Source: Rosa chinensis
Taxonomy: Eukaryota; Streptophyta; Magnoliopsida; Rosales; Rosaceae
Reading direction: 5' to 3'
DNA length: 64,000 nucleotides
Assembly: GCF_002994745.2 (NCBI RefSeq)
Contig: NC_037089.1
Coordinates: 77,834,347-77,898,346, forward strand
Both the position numbers and the translations under genes were made by a program. Shown piece by piece: positions 24,120 to 37,508 of this stretch. The notes beneath the pieces are model-generated. The model was not told the origin of the DNA, did not search any database, and saw only the letters and a list, made by a program, of their open reading frames with translations. Positions within the stretch are counted from its first letter, which is position 1. Every line of letters begins with the position of its first letter.

Positions 24120-25540
24120 TCAAATAGAACTAAAAAAACTCGAAAACAAAGCAACCAAATTACTTTGCGACCTATTGCAACTCATTCTAATTGGGGAATT
24201 ATCACCTCCTCCTCCACTATTGGACGAGGAGTTCTCTTCCTATTCTTTAACACCGGCGGAACTTTTAAGTCCTTCAGCTTAGGGTTAGTATCACCCTCCA
24301 TTTTTGTCTTATTACAGGCACCGGACTGCCTAGTTTCTTCTTCTTTTGGCGGGAGATTGTCAAACTTCCATGTTGATTGGGAATAGACATGAGCAAGTCT
24401 ATGCATACAAGCATCTCCGATATTTTCTTTCCCAACTTTACCAAGTCCATGGCTGTTAAGCTTTTCTTCCCGCTCTAGGAATCAATAGCTAATGATATCA
24501 GTGGTGGAGTATAAGGAGCCATTTCTCGGCCGGAATCCCTCCTAGAATGAAAAGATTGCTTAGAACTGGTTTTGAAGGTGCGGATTTTGGAGGTGCTGGT
24601 TTCTTCAGTTTCAACAGACCCGTCGCAATCAAGCATGCCCAAATTTGATCTAAATGCTGCAGGCCATTACTGTTACTCAGTTTCGCTTGTAGAGGAGTTG
24701 ATTGCAGCCACCCCCCACTCGACGGAAACCAAGCAACAACAAACGAAGATAGATTTGCCAGCAAGGTTGTGGGAGGTTGAGCTTTCATCTTCTTTATTTC
24801 CGTCAACATAAATTTCTCATGATTCACCGACCCATGTTCATACAGTGTGCAATCACAACAAAAACTCTTGATGCATTCAAATACAAAAGTCAGGTCTCAT
24901 TCCATCGGAAAACACAATTCTGCCATTACATATTCATAACTAGTTGGATGCGCTGCATCTTCTCCTTTTGAAACAACACCATCTAATTGAAATGCACTAC
25001 GCGTCCCATTAACAATCCTACTAGTGAAAGAGAAACAGGATTGCGCAAACCCGTCGACAAGCTTTTCATAGCAATCCAGGTTTTTACATATTTCAATGAA
25101 ACCGAATCCAATAGACTAATTCCATCATACAAGGCCAATAGCACCATGAAGTTCTTATAAAACCATGGTAATACTCCTCTCTATCGAAACTGAAAAACAA
25201 AATGATTGGCAATCTCTAGTGTCGATAGATCATCTGCAAGCCCTAGAGAATAGAAATTGTCCCGGCGAACGAGACACATTAGGGTTTCAATTAAGCAGTT
25301 GACCCACCAGATAATGGTAGCTAGGTATCTTGAAATGCAACTGCACCAACAATACTTATATCAACTTCAAGGTTCGTCAGAGAAGGAGAAGGCCACAGCG
25401 AGGCTAGCTATTTCATCGGCCATGGTGAAGAATTTTTTTATCGAGAACGATTGTGGCTGAACAAACCCTAGCAGAGCTAGGTTAGAGAAAAAAGAATTAG
25501 CATGCGAGACGAGACTCGAGGTGGTTCATGTTGTATTGGA
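24120..25540 (-). mobile_element. Decayed LINE-like sequence (ORF1 region)
   Basis: On the minus strand an ATG at 25423 starts MADEIASLAVAFSFSDEP followed by a stop, which looks like the N-terminus of plant LINE ORF1 proteins. Broken frames follow down to about 24180 (for example a Lys/Pro-rich stretch ending in EEEVIIPQLE). No reverse-transcriptase part is in the window. Ends were not resolved, so the borders are approximate. It may instead be an unrelated decayed gene. Confidence 0.4.
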
Positions 25541-27632
25541 AGTTATGGATCTCGCTTAATATGATTTGGTCCAGTCGTTTTTATATTCATGAATTTAATT
25601 CGCATTGTTGTGTATTCTCAATAGTTATATAATAAAAATTAAAAAACATAAATCTCAAAGCTATTAAAGTTCTATGCATGTCTTCGGATGTCTTTACTTT
25701 CCTTGGGTATAGTTAGGAGTCAGAGAAATTCTGGATCGATTTCTTACCATCAAAATTTTTTTCCTACTTTTTATTTTGATAAGTTTGACTCCGATTATGT
25801 AAGAAACTCTATCTATAAAACTTGTTTCTTACTAAAAAAAGAATTTAGTGTCTCGAAGGTCGTCTTATCTTTGATTGGATTTGTGGAGTTATAAAATGTT
25901 TACTTAATTAATTAATTGCATTTTGCACATTTTATGCTTTCTATATTGGTGGGTATGTATATTCTCAAAAAAAATATTGGTGGGTATGTAAAGCAGGTTG
26001 TGATTAGTTTATTTATTTATTTTTGTTGTTGATATTTTTGGATTTAAAAAAATTGGATTGATCATGATCATGTTGACATGTCCGTTTAAGTCTGGCCTGT
26101 AGCAATGTCGGTTCATGACTTCGTACATTTGCTGCTGCAAAGTGTACTGTACACAAACATCTGTAGGACCCAGTCAACAACCTTTGCACATCAGCTGACT
26201 TGGCAGAAGTGCGAGTTTTCTTGGGCCGAAATCAAACATGTTGAAGACTTCAACAACAGGCTGAGCAGAACAAACTTGAGCAGGCCCAAAACATTAACCA
26301 GAGTTTTGATTTGAGCGACGAGATCAAACTCGCCATCTAGTTTAATCCTAGTTCAACTCGTCACGTCTCATTATCACTTGGACACAGTTGGACTAACCCC
26401 AACTACATTTTATTTTGTATTTATTCGCCGGATGCAGCCATAGTCTAATAGGTTGGTTCCGACCTCTGATGTATGTCAAACTAACTTCATGGAATTAATT
26501 TACTTGGGCAATCAAAAACAAAAGAATCTCTGTTCTACTAGTTGCCGGGTCTAACTGGCCAACTCCATTCTTTTTTTCTTTTCTTTTCTTTTTTTTTGAT
26601 AAGAACTCCATTCTTTAAGATAAGTCGTAGTCGTGTTACTGATTAGCAATGAGGTAGCTCATCGTTTCGTTTGTTTTATTTATTTCAAAAGTATGAAGTA
26701 TTCCCCGATCCTCATTTCCTTTAGAGGGATGCCTGAGTTTGTTGATATATACAGGGCTGTTCACCTGTTCTCGTGAACTACGTGTAACCATTTCTGTCTA
26801 CTTCATGAACAAAATATATACGACTCGATGAATGATCTATATATATACTCAAGTGCAATGAGGAAATCAATATATATTATTAATACCAGTGAGAATAAAA
26901 TGAAGCAGAACTTTTACTGTTGTTGATTGACTGATGTGATCCGCCGATCGATGAAGGAGTAATAAAATGATACCACAGTTGACCTTTTCCTGTAAAAATG
27001 TTGAAAATGAACGCCGTCGTTTGTGTACAACCTCGCTGCATCTTATGCGTATGGTACCAGCTGTGTAAGTAACAGTAAGTATGAGATGAGACCACCTCTT
27101 CAATTCTATATCTCACCTCATCCATCATATTCTGACACTGACCTTCCTTTTAGCATACATAAATGAATACATAATATAAATAATTATAATGATAGGATTA
27201 CAGATTCCATTCCAAGTTGCACAGTTACAGCAACAGTTGCTAGCAGTTGGTGAGGATTGAGCTTCAAAGCTATATAAGACTTTTAAGTAAAAATAACCAC
27301 AGGTTATGTTTAATTTCATGAGTAAAAATCAGTGTGCAGTTTTGAGTTTCTTCTGGTGCTGATGAATACTTGAACTTCAAACCTGATGGTCGACGAGGTA
27401 TATAGATATTGTTGAATCAAATCAATTGCAAGCAAGCTACACTGGTTTTTTTTTTTTTTTTTTTGGGGTCTAAAAACTACAATACTACCATTATCAGATT
27501 ATTTTGTACTTAAACGGACGGCATGAGTACTGTTACTGCACAAATGCACATGAATAAAGCTTTAAGGCACATTCCTTAAATTAATTTGGCATCAGTCAAG
27601 AGCAGAGTGACAACACAGTTACAAAAGCATCC

Positions 27633-27673
<41 letters not shown>

Positions 27674-30119
27674 CTCGGAGCTAGTCACAGCGAGTAGCCG
27701 GTGCATGTATGTATTTCCTCAGTTAAAAGCTGGCTATAAGCCTATAAGGATGGATGACCTAGAAAGCTAGATAGCTAGAAAGCTGTTAGTATTTGATGCG
27801 TGATTTTGGAATATTAAAAGCCCTCTATTTCCAGGAGTAGGTGGCTAGTAGGTACCAAAGTCAGTATGTAACAGTAGTTCAGTTGTGGTTGTATTATAGG
27901 GACCGGAAAACTAATGCAGTAATTCGGAAATAATGAAGCAGCCAATACAGAAGAGAAATACATCTCAGAAAACAATTAACCTAATGAATAACTTTGGTAA
28001 GGCTAGTTAGTTTGTACTTTGTAGAAAGCTAGAAGTCTAATTAAGGGGTCATTTGGAGAATCCAAAGTAAATCACAATTGGCTTCTATCCAGCTAGCAAT
28101 TAGTCAATATGAACACCAATAGTATGATCTAACCATGCAACAGACTAATTAATTAGTAGTAACACTTTTTTCCATACAATTTGAAATAAGGCAAAGATTG
28201 ATAATCAGTCTTGTTAGTAATTGATCATGATTTCAAACATATTCTAAAGGTTTTATGATTGTGTTGAGCTTCTTTGGGGGAATAATAATGCATGTTTCAA
28301 TGAGTTGATTTAGAAACCAATAATGCATAACTTTCTGAATGCAAATGAAGAGGAGGGTATCAAACAAATCATCAACAAAATCGCATGGAACAGTAAAAAG
28401 AGGTCATGTCTGTCATTTTTTTAAAACTAATATATTACCCTGAAATGCTTCATATATGCTTTTTGTTAAGATGATGACGAGTTGATGACATATATCAAAT
28501 CAGGTGGTTGTGGAAACCAACAGAACCCTAAACAACATATATATAAACAACTGGCTAGCTGTACTGTGGTGTAGACATACTCATTATAAGCCAGTTGAAA
28601 TATGCATGAAACCAAACTATATACAGTGCTTCACTAAAAATCTCCAGCTGCACTGGTTCACTGGCCTAATGTCAGTCGGGTGGCCTTCAAAGGGTTAATT
28701 TGGCATGTAATTTGTAGTACACTGAAATTTTACCGTCTTTTGTAGCAAGCAAGAGAATAATGAATTCATTACATTTTTGTATGTGCGGAAAAAAAAAACC
28801 CTCTATCGAGTCAATCCTGGAAGAAAATGGTTTTACTATCATCAGGATTCTAATGCAAGTATGATCATGTCTAACCAATGATTGAATGCCTTCAATGTTT
28901 ATGTGTCAATAAACAATAGACGCAGTGGTTGGTGCCGAAAAGAACATGTGCTTCACTTTGATCTTTTAAAGCGTAAGGCATGAAGATTAAAGCTTAAACA
29001 ATCTGCACGTATTGTATTTGATCATTTAAAATACAATCTATAAATATGCAGAGCCCAAGTGGTAAAGCAAATTTTACTCATATATACTCCACTCAAGAAA
29101 TTATTAAATATCACCCTCTAAATTTTGACCAGAATTATAATGTCAATAATGACCCTTTAAGTAGGCTTTGAGTTCATAGAAAACAGAGAAGATGCATGTG
29201 GCCACTAGTAAAATATTGACGTGAATGAATTAGTTGACATCTAAGCTCCAAGGTCAGTGCTGGAAAAAAGCTCAGGCAACCTAAGCACAACGAAGGTCAG
29301 CTTTTGTTCATGCTAATTGATTTACATGAACTCGTGGCCTTTATTACGTGTTCTGTTTTTCAATATTTGAGCACCAACAATAACGCTGGTCTTTATTTTC
29401 ACACGAATGTATTTATGTATCCTCAAGTGTTTACTACTATTTTGTCCACTTACCATATTATTTTGTTTAGGTGTTACTCTCACCTATCTATATATGGAGT
29501 ATGAGACTTGTATTGGGATTTTCTTGAGGCCGTTCAAAGGTTGGTTGGGATTTGATAAGTTCGGCTATTTTAAGCACTTTGTCCACTATTTGATAGGATT
29601 TTATGATATTTTCTCATAGCACAATATCCTCCACTCACTCCTTCCAAACAGTGAACCAGTATGTTTTTCCAAGTTCTCTGATCTAATCTACCTCCAACTT
29701 CTGATCAAAGTATGAGTCTTTAGTTACCACATGGTTGTAGCCCAAGGCCAACCCTTCAAATCCTGATCAGATCCTCACACAACACAGTTGGGATATAGAA
29801 AGATACCGTCGTCTGTGTAAAGTAGTAATTCCTGAGCAAAAAAACAACAAGGTAGAGGCCGTAGAGCAGTGAAAACTGAAAAGAAAACGAGACATTAATA
29901 TATGTAAACAGAAACCGAAAAACCTCGTCTCCTTCCCACGAGAGGGATTTTCCCATAAACGAAAAGCCCTGACCCCAAAGCCATTTTCTTTTTCTTTATC
30001 TTTCCTTCACTCTAATGTCATATCATGCATAGCAACTAGCCAAAGCATTTGTTTTGCTTCGCCCCCCTCGCCAGCTCATTCATTCATATTTCATTCAAAG
30101 CCCCATTACCAACCTCACA
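25541..30119. other. 4.6-kb intergenic region without recognised genes
   Basis: AT-rich sequence with many stops in all frames. It holds a poly-T run (27446-27464), an (AT)n microsatellite (27636-27672) and short palindromes, but no coding region, tRNA or transposon with definable ends that I can support. The last few hundred bases are the likely promoter of the ULTRAPETALA gene. Confidence 0.5.
27636..27672. repeat. (AT)n microsatellite
   Basis: An uninterrupted AT dinucleotide run of about 18 units in intergenic DNA, likely length-polymorphic. Confidence 0.95.
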
Positions 30120-30124
30120 CCCTT

Positions 30125-30205
30125 TCTCTCTCTCTCTCTCTCTCTCTTATTAACAAAACAAAACAAAAGTTCATATTTTTTATCACCTCTCTCTCTCTCT
30201 CTCCC
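30125..30205 (+). promoter_or_regulatory. (CT)n tracts in ULT promoter/5' leader
   Basis: Two CT dinucleotide runs (30125-30149 and 30187-30205) lie 260-340 bp before the ULT start codon. Such GA/CT arrays are binding sites for plant BPC/GAGA-type factors and are common in leaders of developmental genes. Whether they act as promoter or untranslated leader here is not determined. Confidence 0.5.
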
Positions 30206-30460
30206 TCAACGTTTCCTCCACCAGATCTCTCGGACTAGCCCTTTGGAGATGCGTGCCTAGTAGACCCATTTTACTGGTCTCTCCTTTGTGTGTGGTTTTC
30301 TGGGCCCTTTCCGCTGCTGTGCCCAAATAAAACCCACTAACCCACATCTCTTTTGATTCCGTGTTTTGCTTGTGTGTGTTTTGGGGTTCGATTTCCGACC
30401 TGAAATAGTTTTGGGTTTTGTGGGTTCCGATCAAGTCGCGATCTTTTAGCGGGAGAGACA

Positions 30461-33400
30461 ATGGGGGAGAGTGGGGTGGTGGTCATGTTTAGCGATGAGG
30501 AGCTGAGCGAGATGAGCGGGGTGAAGAGAGGGGTGGACCATATTGAGGTCACGTGCGGCTGTACCAGCCACAGATATGGTGATGCTGTTGGGAGGCTTAG
30601 GGTTTTCATGAATGGTGAACTGGAAATCACATGTGAATGCACCCCTGGCTGTCAGGAAGGTCCTTCCTCTACCCCTCTGCCTTCCGTTCTTTGTTCCTTT
30701 TGGGAAAAAGGGTTTTGATTCTTATGCATGTTAAATGCTGTGTGTGTTTTGAGATTCATGAGTTTTTGACGTTGATGGCTGTCACTTTCTCGCCTCTGCT
30801 ACTTTTTTCTGCTCATTGTGATGAGCCTTTGCAACTTGTCCATTGTTTTTCTTCTGGTTATACACGTTGGAGTGTATGATTATATGTCTCACTGAATGCA
30901 ACGTGATGAAGTCGTATGCTTTTTCATTGTTTTGTGAGATCAGAGTGTGTTGTGGACTAAAGAGCTTTTTTTTTTTTTTTTTTTTTTGAGTGACTGAGTG
31001 AGTGTGTTGAGAATGGGACCTGCATTGACATTGTGGTGGTGATTTGGAACCTCTAAGGCTCGGTTTCTTAGGTTTTTGCTTTTGATGCCCGAGTTCTGTT
31101 CTACAGAGTAGGAGCCTGTAGTTGCATACAATATTACATGGTTTTTGTCCGTCTTTCCTTCTTCCCTTTCTTTGTGAACATGTGAGGACTAGTGCGATTG
31201 GTGAGTTGCTTCTTCATCCTTGGCATATGTGATGTTATGGTCAATTCGGTGGCAAGGATTTTGTTCTTCTTTCTCCATCAGCTTTTTGTAGGGATTGAAC
31301 TTTGCACTTGAGTTCTAATATGAAGCAATACATAAATTGTATAGCTAGTCTCTGTGTTATTTGATGTCCTTTTGACTATCAGATTTCTCGTTTGTTATTA
31401 TTATCAATAAGCATCAAGTATATGGCGTGAAGTTTTCAAGATAACCTTTTAGTGACAACGAAGTTCTTTAAGTGTTGCATCATCTTTTACATAAATTGCA
31501 TATATTGAGTTCCCGTAGCTTTGCCTAGTCCAGTCTGCTACAAGAAGTTTCCTAAAGATGGCTTCTGGTATTTTAATGTAAAGTACTGTTGTAATTGGAG
31601 GAAGGGCTATAGTGATAGAAATATTGAAAATTTATGGGTTGAACTGGGGTTGAGAATTGAATGTGCAAGCACTCAAAGCATTGGAGCTTGTAGGTCTTTC
31701 TTTTCCCTATGTGAGTTTTGCATCGTGGGTTGTTTGATCTGTTATTAAAGCAGATTGTTTCCTTGAAGCCATAAATGGGAAAGCTGTTTGGCTAAAACAC
31801 ATGCTTCAAACTTTTCTGTCTCTCAAGTAATCTCATTGTACTGTTGGTTCTTTTTATGGCTCTGGCAAGATAATATCTTTGATTGTAATCTGAACACTGT
31901 TCTAGGTCAGAATTGTCTCTCAAGATTTTTTTTTTCCTCTTTTGACATGGCGAAATTCACACCGGTAGGGATGCAAGCCTTTACCTGTATTGTTTAGCTG
32001 CTTTAAGTGGTTGTGAGGAAAGCTCATTTCCTTGTGTTGCTGCTGATTTATGCTTATACTGTCTGGTTTTTTTTTTTCCTCGTTTCATTCAACTCCTGTA
32101 TTTTGACCATCTATTGTTTCTTTACCTTTTTTTTACCATGACTAGGCACATTGAGTCCCTCATTATTTGAGAAGCATTCTGGAAGAGAGACAGCTAGGAA
32201 ATGGAAAAATAATGTTTGGGTCATTGTTAATGGGAAGAAGGTTCCATTGTGTAAAACAGTTCTACTCAAATACCACAATGAGGCATCAAAGAATGCTAAT
32301 GGGTCCCAAAGATCCCAAAATGGACGAGCTTCTCACCGTGATGAATTTGTTTGTTGTACAAGATGCAACAAGGAGCGCAGGTTTCGTCTCCGGACAAAGG
32401 AAGAATGCCGAATTCACCATGATGCTGTGGCTGATGTGAATTGGAAATGTGCTGATCTGCCATATGACAAGTATGTCTCTATCTTGCTTTCAATATATAC
32501 TTCTACCCTCAAATGAATCAAGTCGTTGTTGGATAATCGTCATTATCCTTTCAAGAACCGTATCACTAATTTTATTCATTTATCTCAGATTATGTCAATA
32601 AGCTCTTATTGCAGTATGTTAGAATTACCTATTAATATACTGTCCATGGAGTTTCATTAATTAATTAGCAAGGAGTTTGTCAGACCTGATAACTAAAGGT
32701 TGATGCCAGCATCTCTTGTCGGAAATTTCCTGAGGTGTTAAAGATTGGTTAGTTGGTAGGGAGAGTAATCATAGTATAGGCCCGTACAATATATTGCAAA
32801 ACCATCTATGAGAAGCTCCTCATTGAAGCTAGAATAGATGATATACTGAACATATAGAAAAAGTTGTGGCTTCCAACATTACCAAACTAAGCTATAGTTT
32901 GTTGCAAATCATGCTAGGAAAAAGATATGGGAAGATGCCACTTGCGGAAATTTTCCTAGGGGAATTAGAGTTAAGGTAGCGCATATAAATGGCCATGCAT
33001 TGGCAAGTAATTCAAGGTTCTCTCCCAGTGATGGACTTCTGGCTTTCTATAGAGTAAAACTGTATTTCACTTTGGGGATGATTTTTAGTATGTAATGGAC
33101 TGAATGCTGCCTTGCAAGTTAGAAACAAAGGTCTCTTTATTACATATACGTTGACAGACATGAACTCAGGCAAACACCCAGTTTATACTGTTGCTATGTG
33201 GCTCTTGTGTTGTGGTGCAAAATTGCTATATTGTATTTGAACTTGTTTAAAAGTTAAATAATGATGTGAGCGGTTGTTTGTGTATTTCAGAATAACTTGT
33301 GATGACGAGGAAGAAAGAGCAAGTCGTAGGGTATATAGAGGCTGCAGCCGTAAACCAACATGCCAAGGCTGCACTTCTTGTGTATGCTTTGGCTGTGAAA

Positions 33401-33465
33401 TTTGTCGTTTCTCAGATTGCAGCTGCCAAACTTGCACCGACTTCACAAGGAATGCTAAACCTTGA
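30461..33465 (+). CDS. ULT1: ULTRAPETALA-type trithorax-group regulator
   Basis: Three exons, 30461-30659, 32146-32470 and 33291-33465, spliced in phase, give 232 aa. Residues 14-66 read ELSEMSGVKRGVDHIEVTCGC then TSHRYGDAVGRLRVF and ITCECTPGC. Next come the SAND-like block HSGRETARKWKNNVWVI and FVCCTRCNKERRFRLRTKEEC, and the Cys-rich B-box-like tail CQGCTSCVCFGCEICRFSDC. These match Arabidopsis ULT1/ULT2 closely in length and motif order. ULT1 is a trithorax-group co-factor that works with ATX1 to relieve Polycomb repression of AGAMOUS and limits meristem size. Calling it ULT1 rather than ULT2 rests on overall resemblance only. Introns of 1.5 and 0.8 kb look free of transposons. Confidence 0.95.
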
Positions 33466-34623
33466 GTCATAATCTGGGTCCTCATGTTCTCTCACCATCC
33501 ATAATGGGTTATGTGTACCCATTGTTGCTTGGTTCTAAGCACCCCCTCCCCCCATCCTTTTCCCCCGCATTCAAAAAAAGAGAGGAAGAAAAAAGTAAAA
33601 CAAAATTAAAAAGCAGCTCTTTCGGTGACATTATCGTTATATGCTACTCTTGCTTCCGGTCTAAGAGTTCACTGTATGTGGTTCTCTTGACTGGTTTAGA
33701 CTTTCTAATTTAATGATTTAATCTCATAATTTATATTTGGGTAGTGCATGGTCGTTTGATTATTTTTTCTTCGCAATTAGTCAAAGATTCTTGATTTGAT
33801 TCTCATAGTTGGGAAGCTTGTTGGTGGATGGTCCTCTTTCCAAGAGCTTGGTATAGCCTTTTTTAAAGTTTGATATCAGTGGTTGTAAGAGTGGTGAACT
33901 TAGGGAAGGATCCAAGATAACTCATGCGAATGTGCCAATTTTGTTGAGGAATTATCTTCTGCCGACCACAAAGGAGGAAATGATAGACGAGCTGGGCTCA
34001 GCTAGATACTGTTCATCAGGAGAATGATTCATTCTGAATGAAGCAGCTGACTATAACTAAACCCAAAAAAGAAAAAAATATATCTAGACTTTGTAGGAGA
34101 ATTACCCATCTGAGAAAGTGAAGGAAATCATGAGTTTATTTGGGTTTGTTCCATAAAGCGAGACTAAAACTGAGATGGAAATGGGTAGGGTACCATCTGT
34201 CGGAACTTGAAAATGGATGTAGTGACAAGGGAATTGAGTAAAAGTTTACTCAACGTGGGTTATACATCACTGTGAATAGCAATTGAAGCTTGGCAATTGA
34301 AAATTTGCTTCCGCAATAGTAACAAGGGAAATGAGTAAATAGCTTCGAGTGCAAACGTCCATAGACGGCTCGCAAAAGACTGGTGGGCAAACCTCACGAT
34401 TATACTACAAAATATTCAACTTCAACCTAGTTGAACGCGGAGAAGGAGCATGTTGCATTTCAAGAAAATGGATAACATATGAAACATCTATGTCCATCCA
34501 TATACATAAACTAGCAAATACAATGAATACTGATTAGCAAATTTTCAAAAGCAAGAAAAAGAAAGGCAGTTCCAAAATGATGGCTCTTCTGATAGCCTAC
34601 TGAAGCAGAGCACGCCGTAACTT
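33466..34623. other. Spacer between ULT and NAF1 (convergent)
   Basis: 3' flanks of two genes that point at each other. No ORF or repeat of note was seen. Confidence 0.5.
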
Positions 34624-37508
34624 TCACCTAGAACCTCTTCCTCTTCCCTGACGACCCCCTCGACGAAATGGTCTTCTTCCACGATTAGCAGATGTACTTC
34701 GACTAAATTGTTGGGGAGCGTCAGTATCACCTACAACCGGGTTCCCAGGTTGTGGCATATTCTGTTCTAAGCTTAGGTTTGTAGGTTGACCCTGTGAGCC
34801 TATCCCGAATGTATTTTGGTTGAAGCCATGCTGACCCTGTTGAACCATCGCAAACGCATTTGGGTTGAAGCCATGTTGACCCTGTTGACCTACCCCAAAA
34901 ACATTTGGATTGAATCCCTGTTGACCCATCCCAAATGCATTTTGGTTGAACCCATGTTGACCCTGTTGACTCATCCCAAATGCATTCATGGGTCCTGGAA
35001 AGGAATTCAACTGTTGACCTGGTGTTGGTTGTCCCTGGAAACCTACTCCAAATGCTGGTTGGTGGAAGCCAAGTTGACCCATCATCCCTTGTGAACCCAT
35101 GGGTCCAGAAAATACATTTGTCTGCTGATGGAATGGAATTCCGCCCGGCATAGACATCTGATGAGGGTACTGTGGAAAAAATGGCATATTATTATTTGGA
35201 AATGCATTAGGGAAGGGTGTTTGCTGTGGCTGACACGGCATTCCATTTGACCAAACCCCATTTGCGTTCATACCAGTGGCCTGTGTAGCACCTGGAAATG
35301 GTCGAACTGATCCACGCCCACTAACCAAACCTTGTGAGACTGCAGAAGAAGATGGACCATAACGACGAGCAGGTGCAGCTGAAGAGGGATGCTCGTGGTG
35401 TTGATTGGGAGGTGTTTGCTGGGGTGAAGATTGACCATTTTTCCAGGGACCCATCTTATTTTTACCTCTTTTTCTGTTGTTTTTCTTACTGCCGGCATTC
35501 TGGTCATTCATTCCCCTCTTTGTCATTTTTTGCAGTCTCTTGTATTCAGCTTCTTTTTCATCATCTGAAAATTCTGCTTCATCTGATACCTCTTCATCAT
35601 TCGCACCAGATGCATCATAACCCTTTCTGTAAAGATCTTTGTTATTGAGCACATGATCTGCAAACTCCTGAACAAAAGAGATTGGTGTTCCAACTTCTAT
35701 ACCGGCAGGGATTTCACTTTCTGTATTGTATCTCACCATATAGTAAGGGTTTATGACAGGTCCAAAAATTTCATCTACCAGTCCCAACGGAGACCTGCTT
35801 TCAGTTATCCACAGAATAGAACCCTCGTTCAGAGGGTTGTGCTTCTCAACCCCTTCTACAATGACTTTGGTACCAACAACCTGTAAAAAATGAAGCTGAC
35901 ATCAAACTCACATACGTGCAATACCACAGTTCAATATGCATCTTCTGAAGTGTCATCATCCACATTCTAAGTTTCCAAGTGCCAACTCAATGATGGAGTT
36001 CATGCTGCAACACAAGAAACTAGCATAATCACGAATATATAAAAAAATCTGCTTCAGATCCCTCTAGGCTTACCGATAAAACAACTCCGACAGGAAGCAT
36101 TTGATGATGTGGTTCCAAGGTCACATTAACTGAAGGAACTGGTGGAAGTTCCTGTACAGTTCAAAACAATCCATTTCAGGCTATTACGAGACAGCATATA
36201 TACTCGAGAAAGTCAATTCATCGGCGACACTATAAATGTTGCGTGCTAAGAAAACAGAGAAAACAGAAATTGGCAAACAAATATACAGAAAGCATTACAA
36301 TTTGCAAGCATGGCATGCTATTAGACATCAGAAGATTACAAAAGATTATTTCAAAGTCATTTTTATCGAGTAAGGTTGGCCAAGTGAACTGACTAAACAA
36401 ATCATGCTTTATCAAGTCCAAATCAATATCAATCACGTGCTAATACTACAGAAAATCCTAAATTTCACAAAATATAGACAATCCAGATAAATGTCGGCTA
36501 TCTTTCCATCTCCACTAAAAGGAAATCAAACTGTACCTCTCAGCCCGCTAAGTTAATTCATCAAGTACCAAGTCAGGACTACAAGGAAATGAATGGAGAC
36601 TATGTCTAATTAACAGCTGGTTATCAATCAACTCAACTCCACTATGTAGCCATAAATCAATTCAGTAAAAATGTTCTTACCTCGAGCTCATTTTTGGAAC
36701 GAATGGGACCTTTTATAGCTTCCTCTTCCTCGTCTCCCTCATCGAAAATATCAACATCACTCCACGCAACCTCGGCGCCCTCCTCATCATCCTCATCACC
36801 ACTTCCATCACCTATCTGCTCTGCACCACTTATCTCACCTTCTTCAAGTTCACAAGCCTCCTCATTGCCCTCCTTCTCCACCTCCGCCTTCACATTCCCT
36901 TCTCCATCCTTCTCCTCATCCATATCATCACTCTCTCTCTCCTCCTCATCCTCATCACTAGAGCTACTACTCGAAGAAGATGATGCTGCTGATGAACTCT
37001 CACTCTCCGACTCCGAACTTTCGCTCTCAATCCCACCCTCCACACCTTCGATTTTGGTCTCCAAATCCTCACCCACTCCATTCCCACTATCAAGAACCAA
37101 ACTCTCTTCATTCCCTCCAACCAAACTAACCTTCCCCAACTCTTCCTCAATAGAACTCCTCAAATTTTCTGAAACTTCAGACTTCACGTTCACCACACCA
37201 CCAAGCCCACAATCAATGGGTTCGGACCCATTAACGATTTGGCCTCCACCACCTACCTCAGACTTCACCTTCACCACAGAACCAGGCTCACAGTCAATTG
37301 GCTCGGATTTCACCACAGTCGTCGTCCCGGCCTCGGCCATATCTGGGTTTGGAAAATCCCTGAACCAAGTCTCAATGGAGTCAAAATCCAACAAGGAATC
37401 TACAAAGGACAAGTCGATGGGTCTGGGATCAACGGCGTCAGGTGGGTCCTTTGAAAGCTTGAGCTTTGAAGCTTGATCGAGGTCTACTTCAGGGGTGAAC
37501 CCTACCAT
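34624..37508 (-). CDS. NAF1: NAF1, H/ACA snoRNP assembly factor
   Basis: Three minus-strand exons, 36681-37508, 36074-36151 and 34624-35880, all phase 0, give 720 aa. Residues 1-276 are acidic and low-complexity (Ser/Asp/Glu runs near 165-260). Residues about 277-385 form the Gar1/Naf1 core: ELPPVPSVNVTLEPHHQMLPVGVVLS, then VVGTKVIVEGVEKHNPLNEGSILWI and GLVDEIFGPVINPYYMVRY. A Lys-rich linker follows. The tail is Gln/Gly/Asn/Phe-rich with repeats like FGVGQQGQHGFNPNA (about 600-666) and ends RRPFRRGGRQGRGRGSR, an RGG-type RNA-binding tail. NAF1 escorts nascent H/ACA RNPs with dyskerin before GAR1 replaces it, in the nucleus. The Arabidopsis gene is At1g03530 as I recall it. Confidence 0.93.

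Noticed and set aside
25541..30119. Search for tRNA, miRNA hairpins or a missed gene
   Set aside because: No cloverleaf pattern, no convincing long hairpin and no coding signal beyond short chance frames.
36694..37476. 260-aa plus-strand frame opposite NAF1
   Set aside because: Serine/proline-rich shadow of the acidic GAG/GAA/GAT repeats of NAF1 exon 1.
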